NCBI GenBank assembly: GCA_022768285.1
Contig: JALEMJ010000004.1
Location: 1 to 64,000 of the forward strand
DNA length: 64,000 bases
Source of the DNA: Aerococcus sp.
Lineage (GTDB): Bacteria; Bacillota; Bacilli; Lactobacillales; Aerococcaceae
Reading direction: 5' to 3'
Positions 16,372 through 24,998 of the stretch are shown piece by piece. Below the pieces are notes generated by a model, which did no database searches, was not told the origin of the DNA, and was given only the letters and a program-made list of their open reading frames with translations. A program made the translations under genes and the position numbers. How positions within the stretch are numbered: the stretch's first letter is position 1; every line of letters begins with the position of its first letter.

Positions 16372-16665
16372 ATAAAAAAGTCCTTTTACCTATCAATCAT
16401 CAACAGATGTGACAGATAAAAGGACGTTACAGACAACGTGTTACCACCTTTGTTCAGAGGATGACTCCTCCCTCACTCCGACGACTCGAATGAGCGATCG
16501 GATTTCCAGATATCGGTGGAAGAACCGCAACAGTCTACTTATCGACCGTTAACCCTCAGAGACCATGGTTCAATGTCTTCCCCAAGAATCTTACACCGAC
16601 CGATTCCTCTCTGCGTGGGGACGAGCATTTACTGCTTCTCGTCAACGGGATGATTCAAATAACTA
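16372..16665 (-). ncRNA. T-box riboswitch leader, methionine specifier candidate
   Basis: Read on the minus strand, the leader contains AGAGAGGA and GGTGTAAG elements of Stem I. An ATG triplet in GAACCATGG (16566-16564) stands in the specifier-loop position. The conserved T-box core AAAGGTGGTAACACG lies at 16451-16437. A terminator stem follows, GTCCTTTTA with TAAAAGGAC, then a T-run (16425-16373), just ahead of metQ. The ATG specifier predicts sensing of uncharged tRNA-Met, which agrees with the MetQ gene. Pairing was judged by eye. Confidence 0.88.
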
Positions 16666-16671
16666 ATTAGA

Positions 16672-16700
16672 AGTGTAGACACTTTTTTGACAAAGGTCAA
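16672..16700 (-). promoter_or_regulatory. promoter of the T-box metQ unit
   Basis: On the minus strand TTGACC (16700-16695), exactly 17 bases and TACACT (16677-16672) are present. The -35 lies in a small dyad, TTGAC-AAAG-GTCAA (16687-16700). The rest of 16701-16820 is the divergent malY upstream region, with no clear promoter that I can defend. Confidence 0.65.
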
Positions 16701-16820
16701 TTCACACGTCATCACTGAAAGTGGATCATTAATGATCGTAGGAGCCTATCACACGGGAAGAGTGAGATGGTATGATAGGGGTAGATATTAAAAGTTAATT
16801 ACGTGAAAGGAGTCGTTCGC

Positions 16821-18017
16821 ATGACCTATTCATTCGACCAAGCGCCGGATCGTCGCGGGACTAACAGTAAGAAATGGGAGCTGATGTATGCGCTCAAGCC
16901 AGCCGAACAGATTGCGCCAGGCGTGGTACCGATGTCGACGGCAGACATGGAATTCGAAACAGCACCGGAAATTTATCAAGGATTAATCGACTATATCGAA
17001 ACGAAACCAGTATTAGGCTACAATTTTCCGACCGAGGCAACGGATAATGCGGTCGTGCGGTGGCAACATGACCATCATCAGTTCGATGTTGATCCCGCAT
17101 GGCTCGTCTACACGCATGGAACTGTCGATGCGTTAGCTGCAGGCGTTAAGGCTTTTACGCAACCGGGCGATGGTGTGATTATTTTTCAGCCGGTCTACCA
17201 TCCATTCTCGGCAGTGATTGAAGATAATGATCGTAAGGTGGTCGATGTCTCATTAATTGAGAATGATGGCTACTATACGATCGATTTTGATGCTTTCGAG
17301 GCTGCTGCGCGCGAAGAACAAAATAAAGCGCTGATTTTTTGCAGCCCGCATAACCCGGTCGGTCGCGTCTGGACACCGAAAGAGCTCGAGCGCTTGACCG
17401 AAATTGCGGTAGCGAACGAGTTATACGTGATTTCCGACGAGATTTGGAATGATTTTACGCGTGATGATCTGACCCATACCTCGCTCGCTACATTTGATGA
17501 ACGTTTGGATGAACGATTGGTGGTTTGTACCTCGGCATCGAAAACATTCAATCTCGCCGGTGCGAAATGTGCGATCAGTATCGTACCCAATGAAGCAACG
17601 CGCGAACGTTTCTCGACGGCTGCCCGAACCGATCGCACAACGATTGTGAATGGCTTTGGGCCTCGCACTGTCGAAATAGCCTATACAAAAGGTGACGCGT
17701 GGTACGAAGAAATGTTGCAAGTCATACATCATAATCAGCGATATGTGGCGGAGACATTCGAACGGGAGCTACCAGAAGTTAAGGCCCCTGTCTGTGAAGG
17801 AACCTATTGCGCATGGGTGGATTGTCGTGTGCTACATATTGACGACGAGACCTTGCAAGAATGGTGCATTGAAGCTGATTGTTTTCCATCATTCGGAGTC
17901 GAGTTCGGGACAGAGGGCTCCGGTTTTATCCGTTTGAATCTCGCATGCCCATTTTCAGCCGTTGAAACCGTCATCGAGCAGCTAATTAACGTGTTCAAAG
18001 CACACATGCGCGCATGA
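16821..18017 (+). CDS. MalY/PatB family PLP C-S lyase (aminotransferase fold)
   Basis: A 398-residue class I/II aminotransferase-fold enzyme. The PLP lysine motif is SASKTFNLAGAKC. The upstream HNPVGRVW and the SDEIWNDF segment are typical of the MalY/PatB cystathionine beta-lyase group. Such enzymes cleave cystathionine or cysteine S-conjugates to homocysteine or thiols plus pyruvate and ammonia. Its position divergent from the methionine T-box unit supports a sulfur amino acid role. The ATG at 16821 has AAAGGAG upstream; an in-frame GTG six codons earlier does not. Confidence 0.88.
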   Translation: MTYSFDQAPDRRGTNSKKWELMYALKPAEQIAPGVVPMSTADMEFETAPEIYQGLIDYIETKPVLGYNFPTEATDNAVVRWQHDHHQFDVDPAWLVYTHGTVDALAAGVKAFTQPGDGVIIFQPVYHPFSAVIEDNDRKVVDVSLIENDGYYTIDFDAFEAAAREEQNKALIFCSPHNPVGRVWTPKELERLTEIAVANELYVISDEIWNDFTRDDLTHTSLATFDERLDERLVVCTSASKTFNLAGAKCAISIVPNEATRERFSTAARTDRTTIVNGFGPRTVEIAYTKGDAWYEEMLQVIHHNQRYVAETFERELPEVKAPVCEGTYCAWVDCRVLHIDDETLQEWCIEADCFPSFGVEFGTEGSGFIRLNLACPFSAVETVIEQLINVFKAHMRA

Positions 18018-18026
18018 TGATAGATG

Positions 18027-18064
18027 AAAAGCGTTGTTTCTATTGAAGAAGCAACGCTTTTTTT
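18027..18064. terminator. terminator between malY-like gene and yigZ
   Basis: AAAAGCGTTG pairs with CAACGCTTTT, with additional TTC/GAA pairing, and a T-run. It is convergent, so it may act for both genes. Confidence 0.85.
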
Positions 18065-18070
18065 ACGGGC

Positions 18071-18709
18071 TTAATCGATGGCGACGGGGATATCCACGTA
18101 TTTTGGATTGCCGACTTTAAAGGCGATATTGTCGCTGGTAAAGTCGACCAATTCGACCTTGAAGTCATTGATAGTATTGACATCGACGCCGAGTGTGTAA
18201 GTCACGTTTTCCATATATTCGGTGTCGAGTAGCGGATAATCGTGTAATTCGATCCAGTGTTCGAGCTGACCGGTCAGCGGATAGTCGATCGTGACGGCGA
18301 CGGGCGATTGGATTTCACGACTCACGATGCCGATGTGGTGACAAGCTTCACTGACGGCATTGCTGTAGGCGCGAATGAGACCGCCAGCACCGAGTTTCTT
18401 GCCGCCGAAGTAACGCGTGACGACCGCAACGACATTCTTGAGATCCATATTTTTCAGTGCTTCGAGCATCGGCACGCCCGCGGTACCGCTCGGTTCACCA
18501 TCATCGGACATGCGCTGAATCTCATTATTTTCACCGATCATGTACGCAAACGTATGGTGGGTCGCTTTGTAGTGATCGGATTTAATCTGCTGGATGAACG
18601 CTTCAGCCCCCGCTTCGTCGGTCACACGCGCCATGCTGCAGATGAAGATGGATTTTTTGATTTCGATCTGGAATTCACCAGTTTGTTTAATTGTGCGATA
18701 AGGAATCAT
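18071..18709 (-). CDS. yigZ: YigZ/IMPACT family protein
   Basis: A 212-residue UPF0029/IMPACT-family protein of unsettled biochemical role; relatives have been linked to translation-stress regulation. Hallmarks are the central DDGEPSGTAGVPMLEAL and VTRYFGGKKLGAGGLIRAYS. The C-terminal domain resembles elongation-factor folds in this family. Length is normal. It diverges from comFA, which is the usual neighbourhood in Lactobacillales. Confidence 0.92.
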   Translation of the reverse strand: MIPYRTIKQTGEFQIEIKKSIFICSMARVTDEAGAEAFIQQIKSDHYKATHHTFAYMIGENNEIQRMSDDGEPSGTAGVPMLEALKNMDLKNVVAVVTRYFGGKKLGAGGLIRAYSNAVSEACHHIGIVSREIQSPVAVTIDYPLTGQLEHWIELHDYPLLDTEYMENVTYTLGVDVNTINDFKVELVDFTSDNIAFKVGNPKYVDIPVAID

Positions 18710-18821
18710 TCCTGTACCTCCCTTGTGTGCGTGTTTATTTTACGAGAAATCATGAAAAATTGCCAAAGCCGCACAAAAAAGTGTCCAATGCAACGTATGT
18801 AATGATTAAGAGGTGAGAAAA

Positions 18822-20186
18822 GTGCAGCAGGTTGAGCAATTATTATGGGGAAGACGCGCGACGAAACGGGAAGTCATGCAGCATGCTGAAGTTGTATCTC
18901 TCAGTGGCGCAATAAAGATACCTGCAATTGTTAAAACAGCACGAGGTTTTATGTGTCAGCGGTGTGGCAATACGCGCAATTTTTATCCGAATCAGTGCTT
19001 ATGCGACAAACAGTGCGTGTATTGTTTAGATTGTGTGGCATTCGGTGTACTGCGACGCTGCGATTATTTGTACGATTTGCCAGCACCAGCTAGCAACGAC
19101 TGGCAGCGAGAAAATGCGTACCTCCACTTTGAAGGGAAGCTGTCGCCTGCTCAGCAGGAGGTATCCAGTGCTTTGGTCAATGCTTTTGAAATGCAGCAGG
19201 ATCATCTCGTATGGGCAGTGACCGGCGCGGGAAAAACCGAGATGCTTTTTGAAGTCATTGACTACGCCCTGCGTTGTGGCAAGCGTGTCTGCTTAGCAGT
19301 GCCGCGCATTGATGTCGCCAATGAATTGTATGTACGCTTCCAGGAGGCTTTTCCTGAAATTGATGTGCTATTGTTGCACGGACAATCAGCAGACAATTAT
19401 CGCTACACCCCACTGATTGTCTGCTCGACACATCAGTTGGTGCGCTTTTATCGTGCGTTCGATCTGTTAGTAATTGATGAGACAGATGCCTTTCCATTTC
19501 GTGGCGATGCCATGCTGGCACGTGCGGTTGAAACCGCGCGACGTGAACAGAGTACTTTAGTTTATCTCACGGCCACACCGGATCAAACACTGCGTCAGCA
19601 GGTGAAACGCGGTAAACTGACGCAGTCGCTCGTTCCGGCCCGCTATCACCGACAGCCGCTACCGGTACCGAAACAATTGTTTGATTTTCAGTGGGAGCGC
19701 GCGTTGGTGCGCGGGGAGTTGCCAAAGCACCTTTACCGTGAGATGCAGCGATTATTAAAGAATAATCGTCGCTTTTTAGTGTTCGTGCCGACAGTGAAAT
19801 ATATGCAACAGTTAGAACAAATCCTTCGCGGCCGTGAGCCGTCCTGGCGTTTTCAAGCGGTGCACGCGAAGGATGAGGCACGTTTAGAAAAGGTACAGGC
19901 GATGCGTATGTCAACGTACCAATTTCTGTTGACAACAACCATTCTCGAGCGTGGGGTGACCTTCGAAGCGATCGATGTTATCGTGCTCGGGAGTGAACAT
20001 CGCGTCTTTTCGCAATCAGCACTCGTCCAGATTGCCGGACGCGTCGGGCGCAAACCGTGGGCGACGGACGGTGAGGTGCTTTTCATCGGTGCGGGGCGCA
20101 CGCGTGCGACTTCCCAGGCGATACGCGAAATTCAGCGTATGAACCGGCTCGGAGGTCAACGCGGATTATTGGATGGTGTGAAATGA
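18822..20186 (+). CDS. comFA: competence helicase ComFA
   Basis: A 454-residue DEAD-type ATPase that helps pull transforming single-stranded DNA across the membrane. The N-terminal zinc cluster is clear (CQRCGN, CLCDKQCVYCLDC). Walker A is AVTGAGKTEM, Walker B is VIDETDAFP, motif III is LTATP, and motif VI is QIAGRVGRK. The start is probably the GTG at 18822, nine bases after AGAGG; a GTG at 18813 overlaps that site. It ends with a four-base overlap into comFC. I found no convincing ComX-type box upstream. Confidence 0.93.
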   Translation: MQQVEQLLWGRRATKREVMQHAEVVSLSGAIKIPAIVKTARGFMCQRCGNTRNFYPNQCLCDKQCVYCLDCVAFGVLRRCDYLYDLPAPASNDWQRENAYLHFEGKLSPAQQEVSSALVNAFEMQQDHLVWAVTGAGKTEMLFEVIDYALRCGKRVCLAVPRIDVANELYVRFQEAFPEIDVLLLHGQSADNYRYTPLIVCSTHQLVRFYRAFDLLVIDETDAFPFRGDAMLARAVETARREQSTLVYLTATPDQTLRQQVKRGKLTQSLVPARYHRQPLPVPKQLFDFQWERALVRGELPKHLYREMQRLLKNNRRFLVFVPTVKYMQQLEQILRGREPSWRFQAVHAKDEARLEKVQAMRMSTYQFLLTTTILERGVTFEAIDVIVLGSEHRVFSQSALVQIAGRVGRKPWATDGEVLFIGAGRTRATSQAIREIQRMNRLGGQRGLLDGVK

Positions 20187-20854
20187 TTTGTTTATTGTGT
20201 GGGGCAAATATTTACCCGAAATTCACGATCCGTCAGCTGTGCACTTTTATTCCTATTACTGAGGAACCAATCTGTGAGCAATGCCGTCAAAAAATTGTCC
20301 CACTCGCTGCGCCACGCTGTCCACAGTGTGCACGTCCGCAGGCAACAACTGACTGCTGCGCGGATTGCCAGATATGGCGAATACAGTATCAGTGGACATT
20401 TCAGAATCATGCGTTCTATCACTACCATTCAAGTTATCGTGATTGGCTGCTTTTACTAAAAGGCGCGCGGGAGCAACGTTTGGCGGGAATATTTCGTCAA
20501 GACTTACAGGGGTTAAAACGCCGCTATCCAAAATATACTTGGGTTCCCATTCCTTCACAGATAACTCGTGCCCAACAGCGCGGTTTTCATCAGACGGAAG
20601 TCATATTGCATGCTTCCAGGATTCCGTATCGCTCGCTACTGGAAGACAGTGCGTCAAAAAAAACTGCAGGTACGACGCGTGCGCAGCGGTTACAGCAGGT
20701 GGATAAATTTCAATTGAAAACTACAGAGCGACTTCCCGAACGTGTGATTTTATTCGATGACGTGTATACGACGGGGGCAACGTTATACAGTGCCTATCAG
20801 GTTCTCAAGGCGGGTGGTGTGAAGGAAATCATCGGCGTGGCACTCGCGCGCTGA
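20183..20854 (+). CDS. comFC: competence protein ComFC, phosphoribosyltransferase fold
   Basis: A 223-residue protein of the ComFC/GntX family needed for DNA uptake. It has N-terminal zinc-binding cysteine pairs (CLLCG, CEQC, CPQC, CADC) and the PRPP-type motif VILFDDVYTTGATL near the C-terminus. It is translationally coupled to comFA (ATGA). Its exact role is not defined, but it is usually cotranscribed with comFA and required with it. Confidence 0.92.
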   Translation: MICLLCGANIYPKFTIRQLCTFIPITEEPICEQCRQKIVPLAAPRCPQCARPQATTDCCADCQIWRIQYQWTFQNHAFYHYHSSYRDWLLLLKGAREQRLAGIFRQDLQGLKRRYPKYTWVPIPSQITRAQQRGFHQTEVILHASRIPYRSLLEDSASKKTAGTTRAQRLQQVDKFQLKTTERLPERVILFDDVYTTGATLYSAYQVLKAGGVKEIIGVALAR

Positions 20855-20868
20855 GATATATAGCTATT

Positions 20869-20908
20869 TTAGAAAGCGCTTGCTAAAAGCGGAAATGTTC
20901 GATACAAT
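20869..20908 (+). promoter_or_regulatory. hpf promoter with overlapping cre site
   Basis: TTGCTA (20880-20885), 17 bases and TACAAT (20903-20908) form the promoter. A cre-like sequence TTAGAAAGCGCTTGCTA (20869-20885) covers the -35 with one mismatch to the consensus, which predicts CcpA repression. Confidence 0.7.
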
Positions 20909-20926
20909 ACAGGTGTAGAAGAGATA

Positions 20927-20960
20927 GAAGCACTGATGCTTCTCCCCGCTTATGACGGGG
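20927..20960 (+). promoter_or_regulatory. two adjacent hairpins in the hpf leader
   Basis: GAAGCA-CTGA-TGCTTC (20927-20942) is followed at once by CCCCG-cttatga-CGGGG (20944-20960), which ends just before the AAAGGATG ribosome site. They may stabilise the message or modulate its translation. Confidence 0.6.
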
Positions 20961-20978
20961 CAGAAAGGATGACATAGT

Positions 20979-21533
20979 ATGTTTAAGTACAATATTCGTG
21001 GCGAGAACATTGAGATCACACCAGCGATTCGTCAGTACGCTGAAGACAAAATCAGCAAAATTGAACAGTACTTCCACAATGACGAAGATACCATGGTTTA
21101 TGTGAATGCCAAGGTTTACCGCAATGGCGATGCGAAAGCGGAAGTAACGATCTTATTGCCACGTTTGACGCTCCGTGCCGAAGAAACCTCTCAAGATCTC
21201 TACGGGAGTATCGACCTTGTCGTTGACAAACTGAAACGCCAGGTCGGCAAATACAAAACGAAAGTTAACCGTAAATCGCGTGAAAAGGGCTTCCCTGAAT
21301 TGATCAATACGGTCGATGATGCACCGGCTGAAGAAGAATCCGAGGAGAACTTCACGATCGCTCGCCGCAAAGTTGTCGGCGCTAAACCGATGTCAGCGGA
21401 AGAAGCAATCTTACAGATGGAGATGCTCGGTCACAACTTCTTTGTTTACCGTGATGCCGAGACGAACCAAATTGAAATTGTTTACCAACGTAAAGCTGGG
21501 CAGTACGGTTTGATCGACATTGATGAACAATAA
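20979..21533 (+). CDS. hpf: ribosome hibernation promoting factor, long form
   Basis: A 184-residue long HPF, which dimerises 70S ribosomes into inactive 100S particles in stationary phase. The N-terminal S30AE domain (about 1-100) starts MFKYNIRGENIEITPAIRQY. An acidic linker (DDAPAEEESEE, about 113-123) joins the C-terminal dimerisation domain with RRKVVGAKPMSAEEAILQM and VYQRKAGQYGLI. The cre-overlapped promoter suggests expression when preferred sugars run out. It is followed by secA and prfB in the usual order, with an inverted nitroreductase gene between. Confidence 0.95.
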   Translation: MFKYNIRGENIEITPAIRQYAEDKISKIEQYFHNDEDTMVYVNAKVYRNGDAKAEVTILLPRLTLRAEETSQDLYGSIDLVVDKLKRQVGKYKTKVNRKSREKGFPELINTVDDAPAEEESEENFTIARRKVVGAKPMSAEEAILQMEMLGHNFFVYRDAETNQIEIVYQRKAGQYGLIDIDEQ

Positions 21534-21563
21534 TTTACGCGAAGTATAAGTGGTTAATAATTG

Positions 21564-21594
21564 GCAGGTGCCTGCATAGGCATCTGCTTTTTTA
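21564..21594 (+). terminator. hpf terminator
   Basis: GCAGGTGCCT pairs with AGGCATCTGC around GCAT, and a T-run follows. Confidence 0.9.
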
Positions 21595-21612
21595 TTGGTT
21601 ATCTCATCGCAA

Positions 21613-21652
21613 CAAAAAACGGGAACGCCGTATGACGCTCCCGTTTTGTTTC
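21613..21652 (-). terminator. nitroreductase terminator
   Basis: AAACGGGA-CG and CG-TCCCGTTT form a stem with T-runs on the leftward reading, directly after the stop of the leftward gene. Confidence 0.8.
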
Positions 21653-21666
21653 AGTCAACTGACTGA

Positions 21667-22317
21667 TTATAAGAATTTACTGATTTGATCGAAGTGATAG
21701 CGCGCACTGTCGTCGTGCTCTTCGTCAGCTAATGTTTCATCCGGTTTACCGAGCGAAATAGCAAGGACCGGAATGTAGCGATCGGAATCTTCATCGAGAT
21801 TATCCACGATTGTTTCCATATCGAAACCGTACCAGCCGATATCTTCATAGCCATGCGCGCGAATGTTTAACAGTAATGACATCGCCAGCATCGAAGCACC
21901 GGTAATAGCGGTCTGTGTCAAAAATTCTGGTGCGGCATTGTCATACAGAGGCAAGAACGGTGCTTTGAGTAATTCTTCGTACTCAACCTGTGCGATATCG
22001 CCAGCATCCAAACGTGCTTTGAGCATGTCACGGAAAACGTTATGCGCTTTCGGATCACCGAGCACGAAGAGGGTAACCGGTGCGGAATCGAATTGCGAAT
22101 AATTAGCAGGTAGAACGCTCGGTTTAACCTTAGCGCGCGCTTCTGGCGTGTTCACCGCTACGATGCGCCACGGCTGCAAGTTAAATGCGGATGGTGTATT
22201 CGTGGCGTCTTCGATAATAGCCATAACTTCGGCTTGATCGATCAGCACATTCGGATCGAAATGACGAATGCTGTGACGATTCTTAAAAATATCTGTAAAG
22301 GATGGTGTTTCTAACAT
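21667..22317 (-). CDS. nitroreductase family protein
   Basis: A 216-residue FMN-dependent nitroreductase-fold protein. The N-terminus has the FMN-binding RHSIRHFDP, and TPSAFNLQPWRIVAV is the second family motif. Near the C-terminus AHGYEDIGWYGFD corresponds to the usual MGYDTCPMEGFD-like segment. It probably reduces quinones or nitro compounds with NAD(P)H; the physiological substrate is unknown. It is inserted antisense between hpf and secA and has its own terminator. Confidence 0.88.
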   Translation of the reverse strand: MLETPSFTDIFKNRHSIRHFDPNVLIDQAEVMAIIEDATNTPSAFNLQPWRIVAVNTPEARAKVKPSVLPANYSQFDSAPVTLFVLGDPKAHNVFRDMLKARLDAGDIAQVEYEELLKAPFLPLYDNAAPEFLTQTAITGASMLAMSLLLNIRAHGYEDIGWYGFDMETIVDNLDEDSDRYIPVLAISLGKPDETLADEEHDDSARYHFDQISKFL

Positions 22318-22433
22318 AAGCTCTTCCTTTCATAAGCTAACGTTGCACTTCATCGTCATTTTAAGGTGATACCTATACACTGTCAAAAGAACACAGCTGT
22401 TGATAAATAATAGACCCTCCGCGCGTTTGTATG

Positions 22434-22499
22434 TATAATTGATCATGAGTTAGTAGATACTTTTAGCTAACAGTGAATGTATCGAAGGGTTTCGATACA
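22434..22499 (+). promoter_or_regulatory. secA upstream region: -10 element and leader hairpin
   Basis: TATAAT lies at 22434-22439 with no good -35. Downstream TGTATCGAA (22478-22486) and TTCGATACA (22491-22499) form a perfect 9-base stem with a GGGT loop, ending 34 bases before the secA ATG. No T-run follows, so it is not a normal terminator. Confidence 0.55.
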
Positions 22500-22533
22500 C
22501 AATAAACTGAGACAGATGAGTGAGGAGATTGTT

Positions 22534-24909
22534 ATGGCAAACGCTTTAAAGAAAATATTTGATAACGATAAAGCCGATTTGCGCCGTTTTGATCGTCAAG
22601 CAAAGAAGGTTGAAGCGCTAGCTGATAAATACGCTGGCTATACGGATGAGCAGCTGAGAGATCAAACGCAGGCGTTCAAGGAGCGATTAGCGTATGGTGA
22701 AACGTTGGAGGATATTATCTATGAAGCGTTCGCGACCGTTCGTGAAGCGGCGCGCCGTGTGCTCGGTCTCTTTCCATTCCACGTACAGATTATGGGTGGT
22801 TTCGCCCTGCATTACGGGAATATTGCTGAGATGAAAACCGGGGAAGGGAAGACTTTGACCGAAACGATGCCGATATACGCTAACGCACTCGAAGGCAAAG
22901 GTGCCCACGTGGTTACTGTTAACGAGTACTTGGCAAAACGTGACTCAGAAGACATGGGTGAAATATATCGTTTCTTAGGGCTGACAGTCGGCCTGAATAC
23001 CAATGACATGTCCGCTGAGGAGAAACGTGCCGCCTACAACTGTGATATCACGTACTCCACAAACAACGAACTCGGTTTCGACTACTTGCGCGATAACATG
23101 GTTGTTTATAAGGAGCAGATGGTACAGCGTGAACTGCATTATGCGGTGGTTGATGAGGTGGACTCCATCCTGATCGATGAAGCGCGTACCCCATTGATCA
23201 TCTCCGGTCAGGCTGAAGAATCGGCAGCCCTCTATAATCAGACTGACCGCTTCGTCAAAACACTTACTGAGGATGAAGATTACACCATCGATGCGCCATC
23301 GAAGACGATCAGCTTGACTGAAGAAGGGGTCGACAAAGCCGAAGAAGCGTTCCACCTCGATAATCTCTATGACGTCAATAACGGCGCCTTGATCCACCAT
23401 TTGGATACTGCGCTGCGTGCCAATTACATCATGTTGCGCGATATTGACTACGTGGTGCAGGACGATGAAGTCAAGATCGTCGATGGCTTTACCGGTCGTA
23501 TTATGGATGGTCGTCGTTATTCCGATGGCTTGCACCAGGGGATCGAAGCGAAGGAAGGTGTGCCGATTCAGAACGAATCGAAGACGATGGCGACGATCAC
23601 TTTCCAGAATTTCTTCCGTATGTATGACAAGCTCGCAGGAATGACCGGGACGGCTAAAACCGAAGAAGCGGAATTCCGTGAAATTTACAACATGGACGTG
23701 ATTCAGGTGCCAACCAACCGCCCGGTACAGCGTATTGACGCACCGGATGTGATCTATCCGAACTTGAAATCGAAGTTCAATGCGGTAGCGAAAGAAATTG
23801 AAGAACGTCACAGTAAGGGTCAACCGGTCCTGGTCGGAACGGTGGCCGTAGAGACATCCGAATACCTCTCTGAGTTATTGAAGAAAAAGGGCATCGCGCA
23901 TAACGTATTGAATGCCAAAAACAACGCGAAAGAAGCCGAAATCATTGCGCAAGCTGGGCAACCTGGTGCCGTAACCATTGCGACAAATATGGCTGGTCGT
24001 GGGACGGATATCAAGCTCGGTATGGGTGTGAAGGAAAAGGGCGGTCTCGCCGTCCTCGGTACCGAGCGCCACGAATCCCGCCGTATCGACGACCAGTTGC
24101 GTGGGCGTTCCGGACGTCAGGGTGATGAAGGGTATAGCCGCTTCTACCTCAGTCTCGAGGACGATTTGATGAAACGTTTCGGTTCCGACCGTGTCAAAGC
24201 ACTATGGGAACGCCTCGATGATGGTGAAGGTGACGACTTAGCGATTGAGAGCAAGATGCTGACGCGTCAGGTGGAATCGGCACAGAAACGTGTCGAAGGG
24301 AATAACTACGATACACGTAAGAATGTCCTCGAATACGATGAGGTTATGCGCGAACAGCGTGAAATCATTTATTCCCAGCGACAGCAGATCATTAATGCGC
24401 AGGATTCACTCGATCACATTATGTGGGGCATGATCTCCAGAACAATCGAACGAATCGTTGATGCCTACACGATCCGCGAGCGTAAAGACTGGAATTTGGA
24501 GGGGCTCTATGACGAAGTGACCAACGTCCTTCTCAAGCCGGATACGATTACGACAGACGACCTCAAAGATAAAAGCAACGCGCAGTTGAAACATCTCATT
24601 GAAGAAATAGCGCGCGAACGCTTTGAAGAAAAAATCGATGGCATCAACAATTCGCGCCTATCGCTAGAATTTGAAAAAGTTGTCATTCTGCGTGCGGTTG
24701 ATGCGCGCTGGACGGATCACATCGATGCAATGGATCAATTGCGTCAAGGGATCGGACTGCGTGCCTATGCGCAGAACAACCCGCTCGTTGAATATCAGAC
24801 GGAAGGTTACGATCGTTTCAACGCCATGATCGGTGGCATTGAGTACGATGCGACACGCATTTTCATGAATTCTGAAATTCGACAAAACTTACAGCGTCAA
24901 GCCGTATAA
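22534..24909 (+). CDS. secA: preprotein translocase ATPase SecA
   Basis: A 791-residue motor that drives protein export through SecYEG. Walker A is [10 protein letters not shown] (about 99-108). The DEAD-type [17 protein letters not shown], the preprotein cross-linking region, GRGTDIKLG and [19 protein letters not shown] in NBD2, and the helical scaffold [18 protein letters not shown] are all present. It ends at RQAV with no C-terminal Cys-rich zinc motif, so the zinc tail of longer SecAs is missing. The start is the ATG at 22534 after GAGGAG; a possible upstream extension lies in the leader hairpin. Location between hpf and prfB marks it as the housekeeping SecA1. Confidence 0.95.
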   Translation: MANALKKIFDNDKADLRRFDRQAKKVEALADKYAGYTDEQLRDQTQAFKERLAYGETLEDIIYEAFATVREAARRVLGLFPFHVQIMGGFALHYGNIAEMKTGEGKTLTETMPIYANALEGKGAHVVTVNEYLAKRDSEDMGEIYRFLGLTVGLNTNDMSAEEKRAAYNCDITYSTNNELGFDYLRDNMVVYKEQMVQRELHYAVVDEVDSILIDEARTPLIISGQAEESAALYNQTDRFVKTLTEDEDYTIDAPSKTISLTEEGVDKAEEAFHLDNLYDVNNGALIHHLDTALRANYIMLRDIDYVVQDDEVKIVDGFTGRIMDGRRYSDGLHQGIEAKEGVPIQNESKTMATITFQNFFRMYDKLAGMTGTAKTEEAEFREIYNMDVIQVPTNRPVQRIDAPDVIYPNLKSKFNAVAKEIEERHSKGQPVLVGTVAVETSEYLSELLKKKGIAHNVLNAKNNAKEAEIIAQAGQPGAVTIATNMAGRGTDIKLGMGVKEKGGLAVLGTERHESRRIDDQLRGRSGRQGDEGYSRFYLSLEDDLMKRFGSDRVKALWERLDDGEGDDLAIESKMLTRQVESAQKRVEGNNYDTRKNVLEYDEVMREQREIIYSQRQQIINAQDSLDHIMWGMISRTIERIVDAYTIRERKDWNLEGLYDEVTNVLLKPDTITTDDLKDKSNAQLKHLIEEIARERFEEKIDGINNSRLSLEFEKVVILRAVDARWTDHIDAMDQLRQGIGLRAYAQNNPLVEYQTEGYDRFNAMIGGIEYDATRIFMNSEIRQNLQRQAV

Positions 24910-24933
24910 TCACTTAAATATACATCATGAGAT

Positions 24934-24976
24934 GAGACATATCCGAAAGTGTCCGCACGTTTCGGGTGTGTCTTTT
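24934..24976 (+). terminator. secA terminator
   Basis: AGACATATCCGAAA pairs with TTTCGGGTGTGTCT, ending in TTTT, just before the prfB ribosome site. Confidence 0.7.
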
Positions 24977-24998
24977 CAGTAATAAGGAGGAAATCATT

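Noticed and set aside
18750..18821. ComX-type competence box upstream of comFA and ssb
   Set aside because: The best matches to TACGAATA (AACGTATG before comFA, TACGCACT before the short ssb) agree at only five of eight positions and differ from each other.
22975..23823. 282-codon open frame antisense to secA
   Set aside because: It is a shadow of the conserved secA codons; the composition is His/Val/Ile-biased with no ribosome site or family match.
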